From Klebsiella ornithinolytica NBRC 105727 = ATCC 31898 (lineage in GTDB: Bacteria; Pseudomonadota; Gammaproteobacteria; Enterobacterales; Enterobacteriaceae): 64,000 nucleotides of DNA. The notes beneath the pieces are model-generated. The model did not search any database. It was not told the DNA's origin and worked only from the letters and a program-made list of their open reading frames with translations. Location of the stretch: contig NZ_BCYR01000008.1 of assembly GCF_001598295.1 (NCBI RefSeq), positions 214,323 to 278,322 on the forward strand, in the 5' to 3' direction. This document shows positions 55,279 through 63,999 of the stretch, piece by piece (the stretch's first letter is position 1; every line of letters begins with the position of its first letter). The translations under genes and the position numbers were made by a program.

Positions 55279-55947
55279 ATGATTCGCTTTGAACAAGTCA
55301 GCAAAGCCTATCTCGGTGGGAGACAAGCGCTGCAGGGGGTGAATTTCCACCTGCAGTCGGGCGAGATGGCATTTCTGACCGGCCACTCCGGCGCGGGGAA
55401 AAGTACCCTGCTTAAGCTTATCTGCGGTATTGAACGGCCGAGCGCCGGGAAAATCTTATTCGGCGGCCACGATATTAGCCGCCTGAAAAGCCGTGAGGTG
55501 CCGTTTTTGCGCCGTCAGATCGGCATGATTTTCCAGGACCACCACCTGCTGATGGACCGTACGGTGTTTGATAATGTCGCTATTCCGCTGATTATTGCCG
55601 GCGCCAGCGGCGATGATATTCGTCGCCGTGTGTCGGCGGCGCTGGACAAGGTCGGGCTGCTGGACAAAGCGAAAAACCTCCCTATTCAACTCTCCGGCGG
55701 CGAACAGCAGCGCGTGGGGATTGCCCGCGCGGTGGTCAATAAGCCTGCGGTGTTGTTGGCGGATGAACCTACCGGTAACCTCGACGAGGCGCTCTCGGAA
55801 GGGATTTTACGCCTGTTTGAGGAGTTTAACCGCGTAGGCGTAACGGTTCTGATGGCGACGCACGACCTGGGGCTGATTTCCAGCCGCTCGTATCGCATGC
55901 TGACCCTGAGCGACGGTCATATGCATGGAGGCCATTGGGGTGAATAA
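55279..55947 (+). CDS. ftsE: Cell division ATP-binding protein FtsE
   Basis: The ATPase of the FtsEX complex, which activates peptidoglycan hydrolysis at the septum through EnvC. The 222-residue product has Walker [14 protein letters not shown], signature [14 protein letters not shown] and Walker [12 protein letters not shown]. It follows ftsY by 2 bp and overlaps ftsX by 8 bp. Confidence 0.97.
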   Translation: MIRFEQVSKAYLGGRQALQGVNFHLQSGEMAFLTGHSGAGKSTLLKLICGIERPSAGKILFGGHDISRLKSREVPFLRRQIGMIFQDHHLLMDRTVFDNVAIPLIIAGASGDDIRRRVSAALDKVGLLDKAKNLPIQLSGGEQQRVGIARAVVNKPAVLLADEPTGNLDEALSEGILRLFEEFNRVGVTVLMATHDLGLISSRSYRMLTLSDGHMHGGHWGE

Positions 55948-56998
55948 GCGCGACGCAATAAACCAGATTCGCCAGTTCGGTAGCAGGCTCGATCGCCTCC
56001 GCAATGGCGCAGGCGCGGGCGGCGGCGGTGGGCGTAATGCGCCGAAGCGGCCAAAAGCAGCGCCGGGCCCGGCTTCCCGTAAGAGCAATGTCTTTAACGA
56101 ACAGGTTCGCTATGCCTGGCATGGTGCGGTCCAGGATTTAAAAAGTACGCCGCTGGCTACCTTCCTGACCATTATGGTTATCGCCATTTCGCTGACGCTA
56201 CCAAGCGTGTGCTACATGGTGTACAAGAACGTCAACAGCGCGGCGGCGCAGTACTACCCGTCGCCGCAGATCACCGTTTATCTTGAGAAAACGCTGGACG
56301 ATGACGCGGCGGCGCGAGTGGTTGGCCAGCTCCAGGCAGAACAAGGCGTAGAGAAGGTGAACTATCTGTCGCGGGATGAAGCGCTTGGCGAGTTCCGCAA
56401 CTGGTCTGGCTTTGGTGGCGCGCTGGATATGCTGGAAGAGAACCCCCTTCCGGCCGTCGCGATTGTCGTGCCGAAGCTGGATTTCCAGAGCACCAATGCG
56501 CTGAATACGCTGCGCGATCGCGTGACGCACATTCAGGGCGTGGACGAAGTGCGTATGGATGACAGCTGGTTTGCCCGCCTCTCCTCGTTGACCGGGCTGG
56601 TGGGCCGGGTGTCGGCGCTGATTGGCGTGCTGATGGTGGCGGCTGTGTTCCTCGTTATCGGCAACAGCGTACGCCTGAGCATTTTTGCTCGTCGCGATAC
56701 CATTAACGTGCAAAAACTGATTGGCGCGACCGACGGCTTCATCCTGCGTCCGTTCCTGTATGGCGGTGCGCTGCTGGGCTTCTGCGGTGCCTTTTTATCG
56801 CTGATTTTGTCGGAAATTATGGTGATGCGCCTGTCGTCCGCGGTGACGGAAGTCGCGCAGGTGTTTGGAACCAAGTTTGAACTCAGCGGGTTAGGCTTCG
56901 ACGAGTGTCTGCTGATGCTGATTGTCTGCTCGATGATTGGCTGGGTGGCGGCCTGGCTGGCTACCGTGCAACATTTACGTCACTTTACCCCCGATTAA
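55940..56998 (+). CDS. ftsX: Cell division permease-like protein FtsX
   Basis: The membrane partner of FtsE; its large periplasmic loop binds EnvC. The 352-residue product has four transmembrane helices (about 75-95, 222-245, 270-295 and 320-342), with the loop between the first two. The start is the GTG at 55940, 8 bp after GGAGG and inside the end of ftsE, giving the E. coli N-terminus [14 protein letters not shown]; an ATG at 55925 lacks a ribosome site. A hairpin and the rpoH promoters follow. Confidence 0.95.
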   Translation: MNKRDAINQIRQFGSRLDRLRNGAGAGGGGGRNAPKRPKAAPGPASRKSNVFNEQVRYAWHGAVQDLKSTPLATFLTIMVIAISLTLPSVCYMVYKNVNSAAAQYYPSPQITVYLEKTLDDDAAARVVGQLQAEQGVEKVNYLSRDEALGEFRNWSGFGGALDMLEENPLPAVAIVVPKLDFQSTNALNTLRDRVTHIQGVDEVRMDDSWFARLSSLTGLVGRVSALIGVLMVAAVFLVIGNSVRLSIFARRDTINVQKLIGATDGFILRPFLYGGALLGFCGAFLSLILSEIMVMRLSSAVTEVAQVFGTKFELSGLGFDECLLMLIVCSMIGWVAAWLATVQHLRHFTPD

Positions 56999-57015
56999 AA
57001 AAAGTCTGATATAAT

Positions 57016-57053
57016 CTTTCCCTGCACTGATGAATGTCTCTCTGCAGGGAAAG
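57016..57053 (+). terminator. Hairpin between ftsX and rpoH
   Basis: CTTTCCCTGCA (57016-57026) and TGCAGGGAAAG (57043-57053) are perfect 11-bp arms with a 16-base loop, just after the ftsX stop. It starts 1 bp after a TATAAT (57010-57015), so it could end ftsX mRNA or form the first hairpin of an rpoH transcript. No T run follows. Confidence 0.5.
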
Positions 57054-57126
57054 AGTCCCTGTTGTCTCTTCCCTACGTTTCATTTCCATGTCACATTTTG
57101 TGCGTAATCTATTCACATCGTTGCAT

Positions 57127-57154
57127 GGAACTTGTGGATAAAATCACTGTCTGA
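57127..57154 (+). promoter_or_regulatory. Sigma-E promoter (P3) of rpoH with overlapping DnaA box
   Basis: GGAACTT (57127-57133) and TCTGA (57150-57154) are 16 bp apart, a near-perfect sigma-E promoter, corresponding to rpoH P3 of E. coli. A perfect DnaA box (TGTGGATAA, 57133-57141) overlaps the spacer; DnaA is known to repress E. coli rpoH promoters. It allows rpoH transcription at lethal heat. Confidence 0.88.
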
Positions 57155-57256
57155 TACTAATGTGGGTGATATTCTCGTTGCTCATAAACGCTGGCATGTT
57201 TGTTGCTCATCTCATGGGAACCATCACGTCAGACGATATCGATTGAGAGGATTTGA

Positions 57257-58111
57257 ATGACCAAAGATATGCAAACTTTAGCTTTAGCCCCCGTTGGTAA
57301 CCTGGAATCGTATATCCGGGCTGCGAACAGCTGGCCGATGTTATCGGCTGATGAAGAGCGGGAGCTTGCTGAAAAGCTGCATTACCAGGGCGATCTGGAA
57401 GCAGCGAAAAGGCTGATCCTGTCTCACCTGCGCTTTGTTGTTCATATTGCTCGTAATTACTCGGGCTATGGCCTGCCGCAGGCGGATCTGATTCAGGAAG
57501 GCAACATTGGCCTGATGAAAGCCGTGCGTCGTTTCAACCCGGAAGTGGGCGTGCGTCTGGTTTCCTTCGCCGTACACTGGATTAAGGCTGAAATTCACGA
57601 ATACGTTCTGCGTAACTGGCGTATTGTGAAAGTCGCGACCACCAAAGCGCAGCGTAAGCTGTTCTTTAACCTGCGTAAAACTAAGCAGCGTCTGGGCTGG
57701 TTTAACCAGGATGAAGTCGAGATAGTGGCCCGTGAGCTGGGCGTGTCGAGCAAAGACGTACGTGAAATGGAATCCCGTATGGCGGCGCAGGACATGACCT
57801 TCGACATGTCGTCGGACGACGAGTCCGATAGCCAGCCGATGGCACCGGTGCTCTACCTGCAGGATAAAACGTCTAACTTTGCCGATGGCATTGAAGATGA
57901 TAACTGGGAAGAGCAGGCGGCCAACAAGCTGACCGACGCGATGCAAGGTCTGGACGAGCGTAGCCAGGACATTATCCGCGCCCGCTGGCTGGACGAAGAC
58001 AATAAGTCGACGCTGCAGGAACTGGCGGATCGCTATGGCGTGTCGGCTGAGCGCGTGCGCCAGCTGGAAAAGAACGCGATGAAGAAACTGCGTACTGCCA
58101 TCGAAGCATAA
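57257..58111 (+). CDS. rpoH: Heat-shock sigma factor RpoH (sigma-32)
   Basis: Sigma-32 directs RNA polymerase to heat-shock promoters, such as the one before prlC in this window. The 284-residue product is nearly identical to E. coli RpoH: region 2 includes [26 protein letters not shown] and the RpoH box [18 protein letters not shown] is complete; region 4 ends in [17 protein letters not shown]. The 5' coding mRNA is known to be a thermosensor in E. coli, and conservation of the first codons fits this. The 258-bp upstream region holds several promoters. Confidence 0.98.
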   Translation: MTKDMQTLALAPVGNLESYIRAANSWPMLSADEERELAEKLHYQGDLEAAKRLILSHLRFVVHIARNYSGYGLPQADLIQEGNIGLMKAVRRFNPEVGVRLVSFAVHWIKAEIHEYVLRNWRIVKVATTKAQRKLFFNLRKTKQRLGWFNQDEVEIVARELGVSSKDVREMESRMAAQDMTFDMSSDDESDSQPMAPVLYLQDKTSNFADGIEDDNWEEQAANKLTDAMQGLDERSQDIIRARWLDEDNKSTLQELADRYGVSAERVRQLEKNAMKKLRTAIEA

Positions 58112-58151
58112 CGCAACAGCGTACATACTCGCCTCTGTGCAGGCACCCGAT

Positions 58152-58187
58152 AACGCCCCACATTACGTTGGGGCGTTTTGTTTTTCT
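58152..58187 (+). terminator. Rho-independent terminator of rpoH
   Basis: AACGCCCCA (58152-58160) pairs with TGGGGCGTT (58169-58177), followed by TTGTTTTT. It lies 40 bp after the rpoH stop and overlaps the 3' end of the convergent MocR gene. Confidence 0.9.
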
Positions 58188-59686
58188 GCGTCTGCTTTTT
58201 CGGCCAGCACCTGCGGGCATAGCGTCTGCAGACATGCCAGCAGGATACGGAAGGCCGGCTCCATTTGCGCTTCTGCCAGGCTGGCAAAGCCCATCAATAG
58301 CCCCTTCTTACGTTCTTCCGTCAGATAGTAGCGCGAGAGCGGACGCACCAGAATATTGTGGGCATTGGCCTGTCTGGCGATCGCGACATCGTCCGCGTCG
58401 TCTGGCAAGTTGAGGATCAGATGCAGACCGGCGTTATCGCTGAAATCTGACAGCGCCTGCGGGCTGCAATAGCGCTGAATCAGCTCGGTCAGGCAGGCGC
58501 GACGGCGGCTGTACAGCAGGCGCATTCGTCGGATATGGGCGGAGTAATGGCCCGCGTTAATGAATTCCGCCAGCGCCATCTGAATCAGCGAGTGGCCGCC
58601 GCGATAGAGTTCGGCATGGGCGCTTTTCAGATCGCCAATCAGCGGACGCGGCAGCACGACATACCCCAACCGCAGCCCCGGGTAGAGAGTCTTACTGAAT
58701 GTTCCGATATAGACGACCGGCGCGTCGGCAATCAGTCCCTGCAGCGCCGGAATCGGCTGGCCGGAAAAGCGAAATTCGCTGTCGTAATCATCCTCGACGA
58801 TCCAGCAGCCGTGCTGGCGCGCCAGAGCCAACAGGCGCTGACGGCGCTCCAGGCTCATCACCGCCCCCAGCGGATACTGATGCGATGGGGTGACAAAAAT
58901 CAGGTGCGGCGCCGCCTCAACTGTCTCCGGCGGGCACAGGCCGTTGGCATCGACGGTAATGGGATTGACCCGCACATCATTCATCGCCAGCACGTGACGG
59001 ATCCCCCAGTAGGAGGGCTCCTCGACCCACGCCAGATCGCCACTATCGCAGAGCATACGCGTCACCAGATCGATTGCCTGATGGATCCCTTCCGTAATAA
59101 GAATTTGATCTGCCTGGCAGTGAACGCCTCGGGACACGCGCAGGTAATCCACTAACGCCTGCTGCAGTTCCGGCGTACCGCCGTTACAGCTGTAGCTCAG
59201 TCGCTCGGGTTTCGGGCGGCGGCTGATACGGGCCTGAATCTTGCTAAATAGCGGGTGGGGGAAAGCATTGACGTCCGGTACGCCAGGGATAAACGCTCCC
59301 CACTGGCGCGGGCTGGCGCTGACGTGGCTGAGCAGCTGTTGCCCGCGGCGCGACAAAAAGGGGGTTGCCGTCAAGTCGCTGCTGTTTTCGGCGATGCTGC
59401 CAGTAGAAAGAGAAATATCCGGCCCGGTTTTCGCGACGAATGTGCCGCTTCCGCGGCGGGAAACCACATATCCTTCCGCCTGCAATTGTTCATAAGTTGT
59501 TAATATGGTGTTTCTTGAAACGCCGAGCTCCCCGGCCAGATCTCGCGAGGGGGGCAGGCGGCTATGGGGCGCTAAAGAACCGTCCAGAATCGAGCGACGA
59601 ACCGCGTTGTATAAGCGTTTATGCAGCAGCGGGTCTGTCTCCTCCTGCAATCTGACCAGCACAAGGTCACCGACGAGTGAGCGCAA
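58163..59686 (-). CDS. MocR/PdxR-type regulator (GntR helix-turn-helix fused to aminotransferase fold)
   Basis: A 507-residue MocR-family regulator. Residues about 20-85 are a GntR winged helix (RLPPSRDLAGELGVSRNTILTTYEQL, then VVSRRGSGTFVAK). The rest is a fold type I aminotransferase-like domain that binds PLP, with the lysine in GTFSKTLYPGLRLGY and the aspartate in IVEDDYDSEFRF. Translation starts at a TTG (59686) with GAGGGA 6 bp upstream. It is divergent from a PuuE/GabT-like gene, as GabR is from gabTD in Bacillus, so it probably senses the aminotransferase substrate (GABA or a similar amine) through external aldimine formation. The ligand is inferred. Confidence 0.88.
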   Translation of the reverse strand: MRSLVGDLVLVRLQEETDPLLHKRLYNAVRRSILDGSLAPHSRLPPSRDLAGELGVSRNTILTTYEQLQAEGYVVSRRGSGTFVAKTGPDISLSTGSIAENSSDLTATPFLSRRGQQLLSHVSASPRQWGAFIPGVPDVNAFPHPLFSKIQARISRRPKPERLSYSCNGGTPELQQALVDYLRVSRGVHCQADQILITEGIHQAIDLVTRMLCDSGDLAWVEEPSYWGIRHVLAMNDVRVNPITVDANGLCPPETVEAAPHLIFVTPSHQYPLGAVMSLERRQRLLALARQHGCWIVEDDYDSEFRFSGQPIPALQGLIADAPVVYIGTFSKTLYPGLRLGYVVLPRPLIGDLKSAHAELYRGGHSLIQMALAEFINAGHYSAHIRRMRLLYSRRRACLTELIQRYCSPQALSDFSDNAGLHLILNLPDDADDVAIARQANAHNILVRPLSRYYLTEERKKGLLMGFASLAEAQMEPAFRILLACLQTLCPQVLAEKADAEKQNAPT

Positions 59687-59699
59687 TTGGATCCCTCAG

Positions 59700-59724
59700 A
59701 TAATCTAAATTGGTACTCGATTAT
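59700..59724. promoter_or_regulatory. Inverted repeat in the MocR/aminotransferase divergent region
   Basis: ATAATC (59700-59705) and GATTAT (59719-59724) are perfect arms around 13 bp, about 15 bp upstream of the MocR start and 80 bp upstream of the aminotransferase start. This is a candidate MocR operator; the family often uses direct repeats, so the assignment is weak. Confidence 0.35.
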
Positions 59725-59804
59725 AGGGCCAACTCCTGTGTAAATAAACGACATAGTTTCGAGATTGTTGCGATAACGTGACACACATGACAGGAGATTC
59801 GAGG

Positions 59805-61070
59805 GTGAAAAGTTCAGAACTGAATCAACGTCGCCAGCAGGCGACGCCGCGCGGCGTAGGCGTAATGTGCAATTACTTTGTTGAGAAGGCGGAGAATGCT
59901 ACGCTGTGGGATGTGGAAGGTAACGAGGTGATTGATTTTGCTGCGGGAATCGCCGTGCTCAATACCGGCCATCGCCACCCGAAAATTGTTGCCGCCGTCG
60001 CGCAGCAGCTGGAGGCCTTTACCCATACGGCGTATCAGATTGTCCCTTACGAAAGCTATGTTTCGCTGGCGGAGCGCATTAACGCGCTGGCGCCGGTCGA
60101 TGGCCCGGCCAAAACCGCTTTCTTCACCACCGGTGCGGAAGCCGTGGAAAATGCGGTGAAGATTGCCCGCGCTTATACCGGCCGTCCGGGGCTGATTACT
60201 TTTGGCGGCGGCTTTCACGGGCGTACCTTTATGACCATGGCGCTGACCGGTAAAGTCGCGCCTTACAAAATCGGTTTTGGACCGTTCCCTGGTTCGGTTT
60301 ATCACGGGGTATACCCGAATGCTGCCCACGGCATCACCACCGATGAGGCGATGAAAAGCCTTGAGCGTATCTTTAAAGCCGATATTGCCCCGGACCAGGT
60401 GGCGGCAATTATCCTCGAGCCGATTCAGGGCGAAGGCGGTTTTAACGTCGCGCCAGCGGAGTTTATGCAGGCGCTGCGTACGCTGTGCGATACCCACGGC
60501 ATCCTGCTGATTGCCGATGAAGTGCAGACCGGTTTTGCCCGCACCGGCAAGCTGTTTGCTATGCAGCATTACGATGTGAAGCCGGACCTGATGACGATGG
60601 CGAAAAGCCTTGCCGGCGGTTTCCCGCTGTCAGGCGTAGTGGGGCGCGCCGAGGTGATGGATGCGCCGGCGCCGGGCGGACTGGGCGGCACCTATGCCGG
60701 TAACCCGCTGGCGGTCGCCGCGGCTCATGCGGTCCTTGACGTCATTGAAGAAGAGCAGCTGTGTCAACGTGCGGAACAGCTTGGCAGCCACCTGAAAGAG
60801 GTGCTGAATCAGGCGCGCGAGTATTGTCCGGCGATTGTTGATGTTCGCGGCCAGGGCTCAATGGTTGCCGTGGAATTTAACGATCCGCAGACCGGCGCGC
60901 CGTCACCGGAGTTCACCCGCCACATTCAGCAAAAGGCGCAGGAAAATGGTCTGCTGCTGCTGAGCTGCGGCGTCTATGGCAACGTTATCCGTTTCCTGTA
61001 TCCGTTAACTATCCCCGATGCGCAGTTTACAAAAGCGCTGGATATTCTGGCGCGCGTCCTGAAGGGATGA
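59805..61070 (+). CDS. 4-aminobutyrate-type aminotransferase, PuuE-like
   Basis: A PLP class III aminotransferase. At 421 residues it matches E. coli PuuE in length and in ATPRGVGVMCN, HTAYQIVPYESYV and GLGGTYAGNPLAVAAAHA, more closely than GabT. The PLP lysine is in MTMAKSLAGGFPLSG and the ring-binding aspartate in LIADEVQTGFARTG. Translation starts at a GTG (59805) with AGGAG 8 bp upstream. The likely reaction is GABA plus 2-oxoglutarate to succinate semialdehyde plus glutamate, but other omega-amino acids are possible. No dehydrogenase or glutamyl-putrescine pathway gene is adjacent; a permease gene follows. Confidence 0.85.
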   Translation: MKSSELNQRRQQATPRGVGVMCNYFVEKAENATLWDVEGNEVIDFAAGIAVLNTGHRHPKIVAAVAQQLEAFTHTAYQIVPYESYVSLAERINALAPVDGPAKTAFFTTGAEAVENAVKIARAYTGRPGLITFGGGFHGRTFMTMALTGKVAPYKIGFGPFPGSVYHGVYPNAAHGITTDEAMKSLERIFKADIAPDQVAAIILEPIQGEGGFNVAPAEFMQALRTLCDTHGILLIADEVQTGFARTGKLFAMQHYDVKPDLMTMAKSLAGGFPLSGVVGRAEVMDAPAPGGLGGTYAGNPLAVAAAHAVLDVIEEEQLCQRAEQLGSHLKEVLNQAREYCPAIVDVRGQGSMVAVEFNDPQTGAPSPEFTRHIQQKAQENGLLLLSCGVYGNVIRFLYPLTIPDAQFTKALDILARVLKG

Positions 61071-61084
61071 TGTGCCCGACTCCT

Positions 61085-61199
61085 GTGCGGCGGCAGGGAA
61101 GCCAGATAAAACAGGATGCCGCACACGAGTTTTCATACTCAGCGTGAGTGGTTTATCACCCTGATATCACCTTTTTTCCGGCGGCGCCTGTCGCCGGAA
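61085..61199 (+). other. Stem-loops between the aminotransferase and permease genes
   Basis: GTGCGGC (61085-61091) can pair with GCCGCAC (61118-61124), and TTCCGGCG (61176-61183) pairs perfectly with CGCCGGAA (61192-61199), the latter 16 bp before the permease ATG. Both could modulate read-through or translation of the permease gene from the upstream transcript. Confidence 0.4.
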
Positions 61200-61215
61200 T
61201 AAAACGGAAAATATT

Positions 61216-62460
61216 ATGTCTGAACATTCCACCTTTTCCTCGGTTCTCACCAGCCGGGAGCGTACCGCTGTACCTGCAAAATCCCTTAGCTTCGTGGAAG
61301 GGGTCTCGATGATCGTCGGCACCAATATCGGTGCCGGGGTTCTGTCTATCGCCTATGCGTCCAGCAAGGCCGGCTTTTTACCGCTGTTGTTCTGGCTGGT
61401 GGTGGTCGGCAGCCTGACGACGGTCACCATGCTGTATGTCGCAGAATCGACGCTGCGCACCCGTAAGCATTTACAGCTGAGCGGGCTGTCGCATCGCTAT
61501 GTCGGGCGCTTCGGGGCGCTGATGATGTTCCTGTCGGTTTGCGTGAACAGCATCGGCGCGCTGACGGCCTATATGACCGGAAGCGGTAAGCTGCTGCATT
61601 CGCTGTTCGGTATCTCTCCGGCGCTGGGGAGCGCGCTCTTTTTTATCCCGGCGGCAGGCGTGCTTTATCTCGGGCTGAAGGCCATCGGGCGAGGTGAAAA
61701 ATTCATCAGTATCGGCATGGTGGTCATGATCGCCGTGCTGGTGGCGGCGACGCTGCTCAAAGAGACGACCCAGGTCCGCTATCTGCTCGACGGCAACTGG
61801 CTGTATATGGTGCCGGTGTTCAACGTGGTCGCATTCTGTTTCTCGGCGCAGTATATCGTTCCGGAAATGGCCCGCGGGTTTGCGGATAAGCCGGAGAAAT
61901 TGCCGAAAGCCATTATGGTGGGAATGGGGCTGACTTTCTGCCTGCTGGCGCTGGTCCCGCTGTCGGTGATCGCCCTGAGCGGGCTGGATAATATTTCCGA
62001 CGTGGCGACGATCTCCTGGGGCAGGGCGCTCGGTGAGTGGGCCTTTTTCTCCGCTAACCTGTTTGCCCTGTGTGCGATGCTGACTTCTTACTGGGGTCTG
62101 GGGGGAAGTTTCCTGACGAATATTTTCGATCAGTTTCGCCTCGGCAACGATGAGCAACCGCGCAAGCGCCTGATGGTGCTGACTATCGTGGCCATCCCGC
62201 CATTTATTCTGGCATACAGCGGCATGGTGTCGTTTGTGAATGCACTCTATTTTGCCGGCGTCTTTAGCGGCGTGATTTTATCCATCATGCCGATTCTGAT
62301 GCTCAAAGGCGCCCGGCAGCGCGGTGATATCACGCCAGGCTGGAGCTGTCCGCCGCTGATAACCCATCCGCTGATCCAGACCTTCATTGTGTTGCTTTAC
62401 CTGTGTAGCGCCGTTTACGCGATAGCTTCCGCATTGGGCTACCTGCCCGCCGGTTGGTAA
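61216..62460 (+). CDS. Amino acid permease, aromatic/HAAAP-type
   Basis: A 414-residue inner-membrane proton symporter of the hydroxy/aromatic amino acid permease family (TyrP, Mtr, TnaB relatives). It has about 11 helices and the helix-1 signature GVSMIVGTNIGAGVLSIAYA. The substrate cannot be read from sequence; the neighbouring aminotransferase and MocR regulator suggest an amine or amino acid degraded by that enzyme. It is probably co-transcribed with the aminotransferase gene (145-bp gap with hairpins), and a clear terminator follows. Confidence 0.85.
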   Translation: MSEHSTFSSVLTSRERTAVPAKSLSFVEGVSMIVGTNIGAGVLSIAYASSKAGFLPLLFWLVVVGSLTTVTMLYVAESTLRTRKHLQLSGLSHRYVGRFGALMMFLSVCVNSIGALTAYMTGSGKLLHSLFGISPALGSALFFIPAAGVLYLGLKAIGRGEKFISIGMVVMIAVLVAATLLKETTQVRYLLDGNWLYMVPVFNVVAFCFSAQYIVPEMARGFADKPEKLPKAIMVGMGLTFCLLALVPLSVIALSGLDNISDVATISWGRALGEWAFFSANLFALCAMLTSYWGLGGSFLTNIFDQFRLGNDEQPRKRLMVLTIVAIPPFILAYSGMVSFVNALYFAGVFSGVILSIMPILMLKGARQRGDITPGWSCPPLITHPLIQTFIVLLYLCSAVYAIASALGYLPAGW

Positions 62461-62477
62461 TCTGGCGCCTGACTCCA

Positions 62478-62512
62478 CCGCGTCCGGTTCATCCTGACGC
62501 GGTTTTTTATTT
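62478..62512 (+). terminator. Terminator after the permease gene
   Basis: CCGCGTC (62478-62484) pairs with GACGCGG (62496-62502), followed by TTTTTTATTT. It is a classic Rho-independent terminator 17 bp after the stop codon. Confidence 0.88.
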
Positions 62513-62577
62513 GTCACTTATCTGTTACATAACCCGCAATTTTGTCATTTCAAATTCTCCTGAATGGCGGTATGTTT

Positions 62578-62590
62578 AGCATAGTATGCT
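62578..62590. promoter_or_regulatory. Short palindrome in the livJ upstream region
   Basis: AGCATA-G-TATGCT is a perfect 13-bp palindrome about 130 bp before livJ, in the region where E. coli livJ is controlled by Lrp and leucine. It may be part of a regulator site; it does not clearly match the loose Lrp consensus. Confidence 0.3.
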
Positions 62591-62717
62591 GCAAAAGCGC
62601 AGGCGGCAGACCTAAAAGTAGACGTCATATGCTTTATTTATGACTTAAATTAGAATAATGCGCTAACAAACAACATCACAACAAATGCAAAAAACCATAA
62701 TAATGGGGAGCCTCAGG

Positions 62718-63821
62718 ATGAACATGAAGGGTAAAGCGCTACTGGCAGGATGTATCGCCTTAATTATGAGCAATGCCGCGCTGGCGGAAGATATCAAAAT
62801 TGCCGTGGTTGGCGCGATGTCTGGCCCGGTGGCACAGTACGGTGACCAGGAGTTTACCGGTGCTGAGCAGGCGGTTGCCGATATTAACGCGAAGGGTGGG
62901 ATCAAAGGCAATAAGCTGCAGATCGTGAAATATGATGATGCCTGCGACCCGAAACAGGCGGTGGCCGTCGCCAACAAGGTGGTTAACGATGGCATTAAGT
63001 ACGTTATCGGCCATTTGTGCTCGTCCTCTACCCAGCCGGCGTCCGATATCTATGAAGACGAAGGCATTCTGATGATCACCCCGGCTGCGACAGCGCCGGA
63101 GCTGACCGCCCGCGGCTATAAAATGATTCTGCGTACCACCGGTCTCGATTCTGACCAGGGGCCGACGGCGGCGAAATACATTATTGAGAAGGTTAAACCT
63201 CAGCGCATCGCTATCGTGCATGACAAACAGCAATATGGTGAAGGTCTGGCGCGTGCGGTGCAGGATGGTCTGAAGAAGGGCGGCGCTAACGTGGTGTTCT
63301 TTGACGGCATCACCGCCGGGGAGAAAGATTTCTCTACCCTGGTTGCGCGCCTGAAGAAAGAAAACATCGACTTCGTCTATTACGGCGGCTACCACCCGGA
63401 AATGGGGCAGATTCTGCGTCAGTCCCGCGCGGCAGGTCTGAAAACGCAGTTTATGGGACCGGAGGGCGTCGCCAACGTCTCCCTGTCTAACATTGCCGGT
63501 CAGTCTGCGGAAGGCATGCTGGTCACGAAACCGAAGAACTATGACCAGGTCCCGGCGAACAAACCGATTGTTGACGCGATCAAAGCGAAGAAACAGGATC
63601 CGAGCGGCGCCTTCGTCTGGACAACCTACGCGGCAATTCAGTCGCTGCAGGCGGGCCTGAATCAGTCCGAAGACCCGGCGGCGATCGCGAAATACCTGAA
63701 GGCCAACTCTGTCGATACCGTTATGGGGCCGCTCTCCTGGGATCAGAAAGGCGATCTGAAAGGCTTCGAGTTCGGCGTGTTTACCTGGCATGCCGATGGC
63801 ACGGCGACCGACGCCAAATAA
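62718..63821 (+). CDS. livJ: Leucine/isoleucine/valine-binding protein LivJ
   Basis: The periplasmic binding protein of the LIV-I branched-chain amino acid ABC importer. The 367-residue product, including a signal peptide ([19 protein letters not shown], cleaved after ALA before EDIK), is almost identical to E. coli LivJ, including [18 protein letters not shown] in the ligand cleft. ATG 62718 has GGGGAG 7 bp upstream and gives the E. coli start. It is monocistronic here as far as visible; livK-HMGF should lie beyond the window. Confidence 0.97.
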   Translation: MNMKGKALLAGCIALIMSNAALAEDIKIAVVGAMSGPVAQYGDQEFTGAEQAVADINAKGGIKGNKLQIVKYDDACDPKQAVAVANKVVNDGIKYVIGHLCSSSTQPASDIYEDEGILMITPAATAPELTARGYKMILRTTGLDSDQGPTAAKYIIEKVKPQRIAIVHDKQQYGEGLARAVQDGLKKGGANVVFFDGITAGEKDFSTLVARLKKENIDFVYYGGYHPEMGQILRQSRAAGLKTQFMGPEGVANVSLSNIAGQSAEGMLVTKPKNYDQVPANKPIVDAIKAKKQDPSGAFVWTTYAAIQSLQAGLNQSEDPAAIAKYLKANSVDTVMGPLSWDQKGDLKGFEFGVFTWHADGTATDAK

Positions 63822-63822
63822 T

Positions 63823-63948
63823 TTAACCTTCGCCTTTCACGCTACAGGTGCGTTGGCTGCGCTCCTCAACCCCGGTCGCTTACTTATGTAAGCTCCCGGG
63901 GATTTCACAGCTTGCCGCCTGCCTGTAGCGCGAAATTCTCGGTTAAAT
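63823..63948. repeat. ERIC element (enterobacterial repetitive intergenic consensus)
   Basis: An imperfect palindrome of about 126 bp, the standard ERIC length. It contains ATGTAAGCTCCCGGGGATT, close to the classical ERIC1R primer site, and on the other strand AAGTAAGCGACCGGGGTTGA, close to ERIC2. Outer arms ATTTAACC/GGTTAAAT and CGCTACAGG/CCTGTAGCG close the hairpin. It begins 1 bp after the livJ stop codon. Confidence 0.9.
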
Positions 63949-63999
63949 CAATGGCCGCTTAGTTGCCATGAAACGCGGGGATTCCCGGTTAAATCAATG
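63935..63999. repeat. 19-bp direct repeat after the ERIC element
   Basis: ATTCTCGGTTAAATCAATG (63935-63953) recurs with one mismatch at 63981-63999, 46 bp later. The first copy includes the right end of the ERIC element, so the DNA beside the ERIC may have been partly duplicated. Confidence 0.6.
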
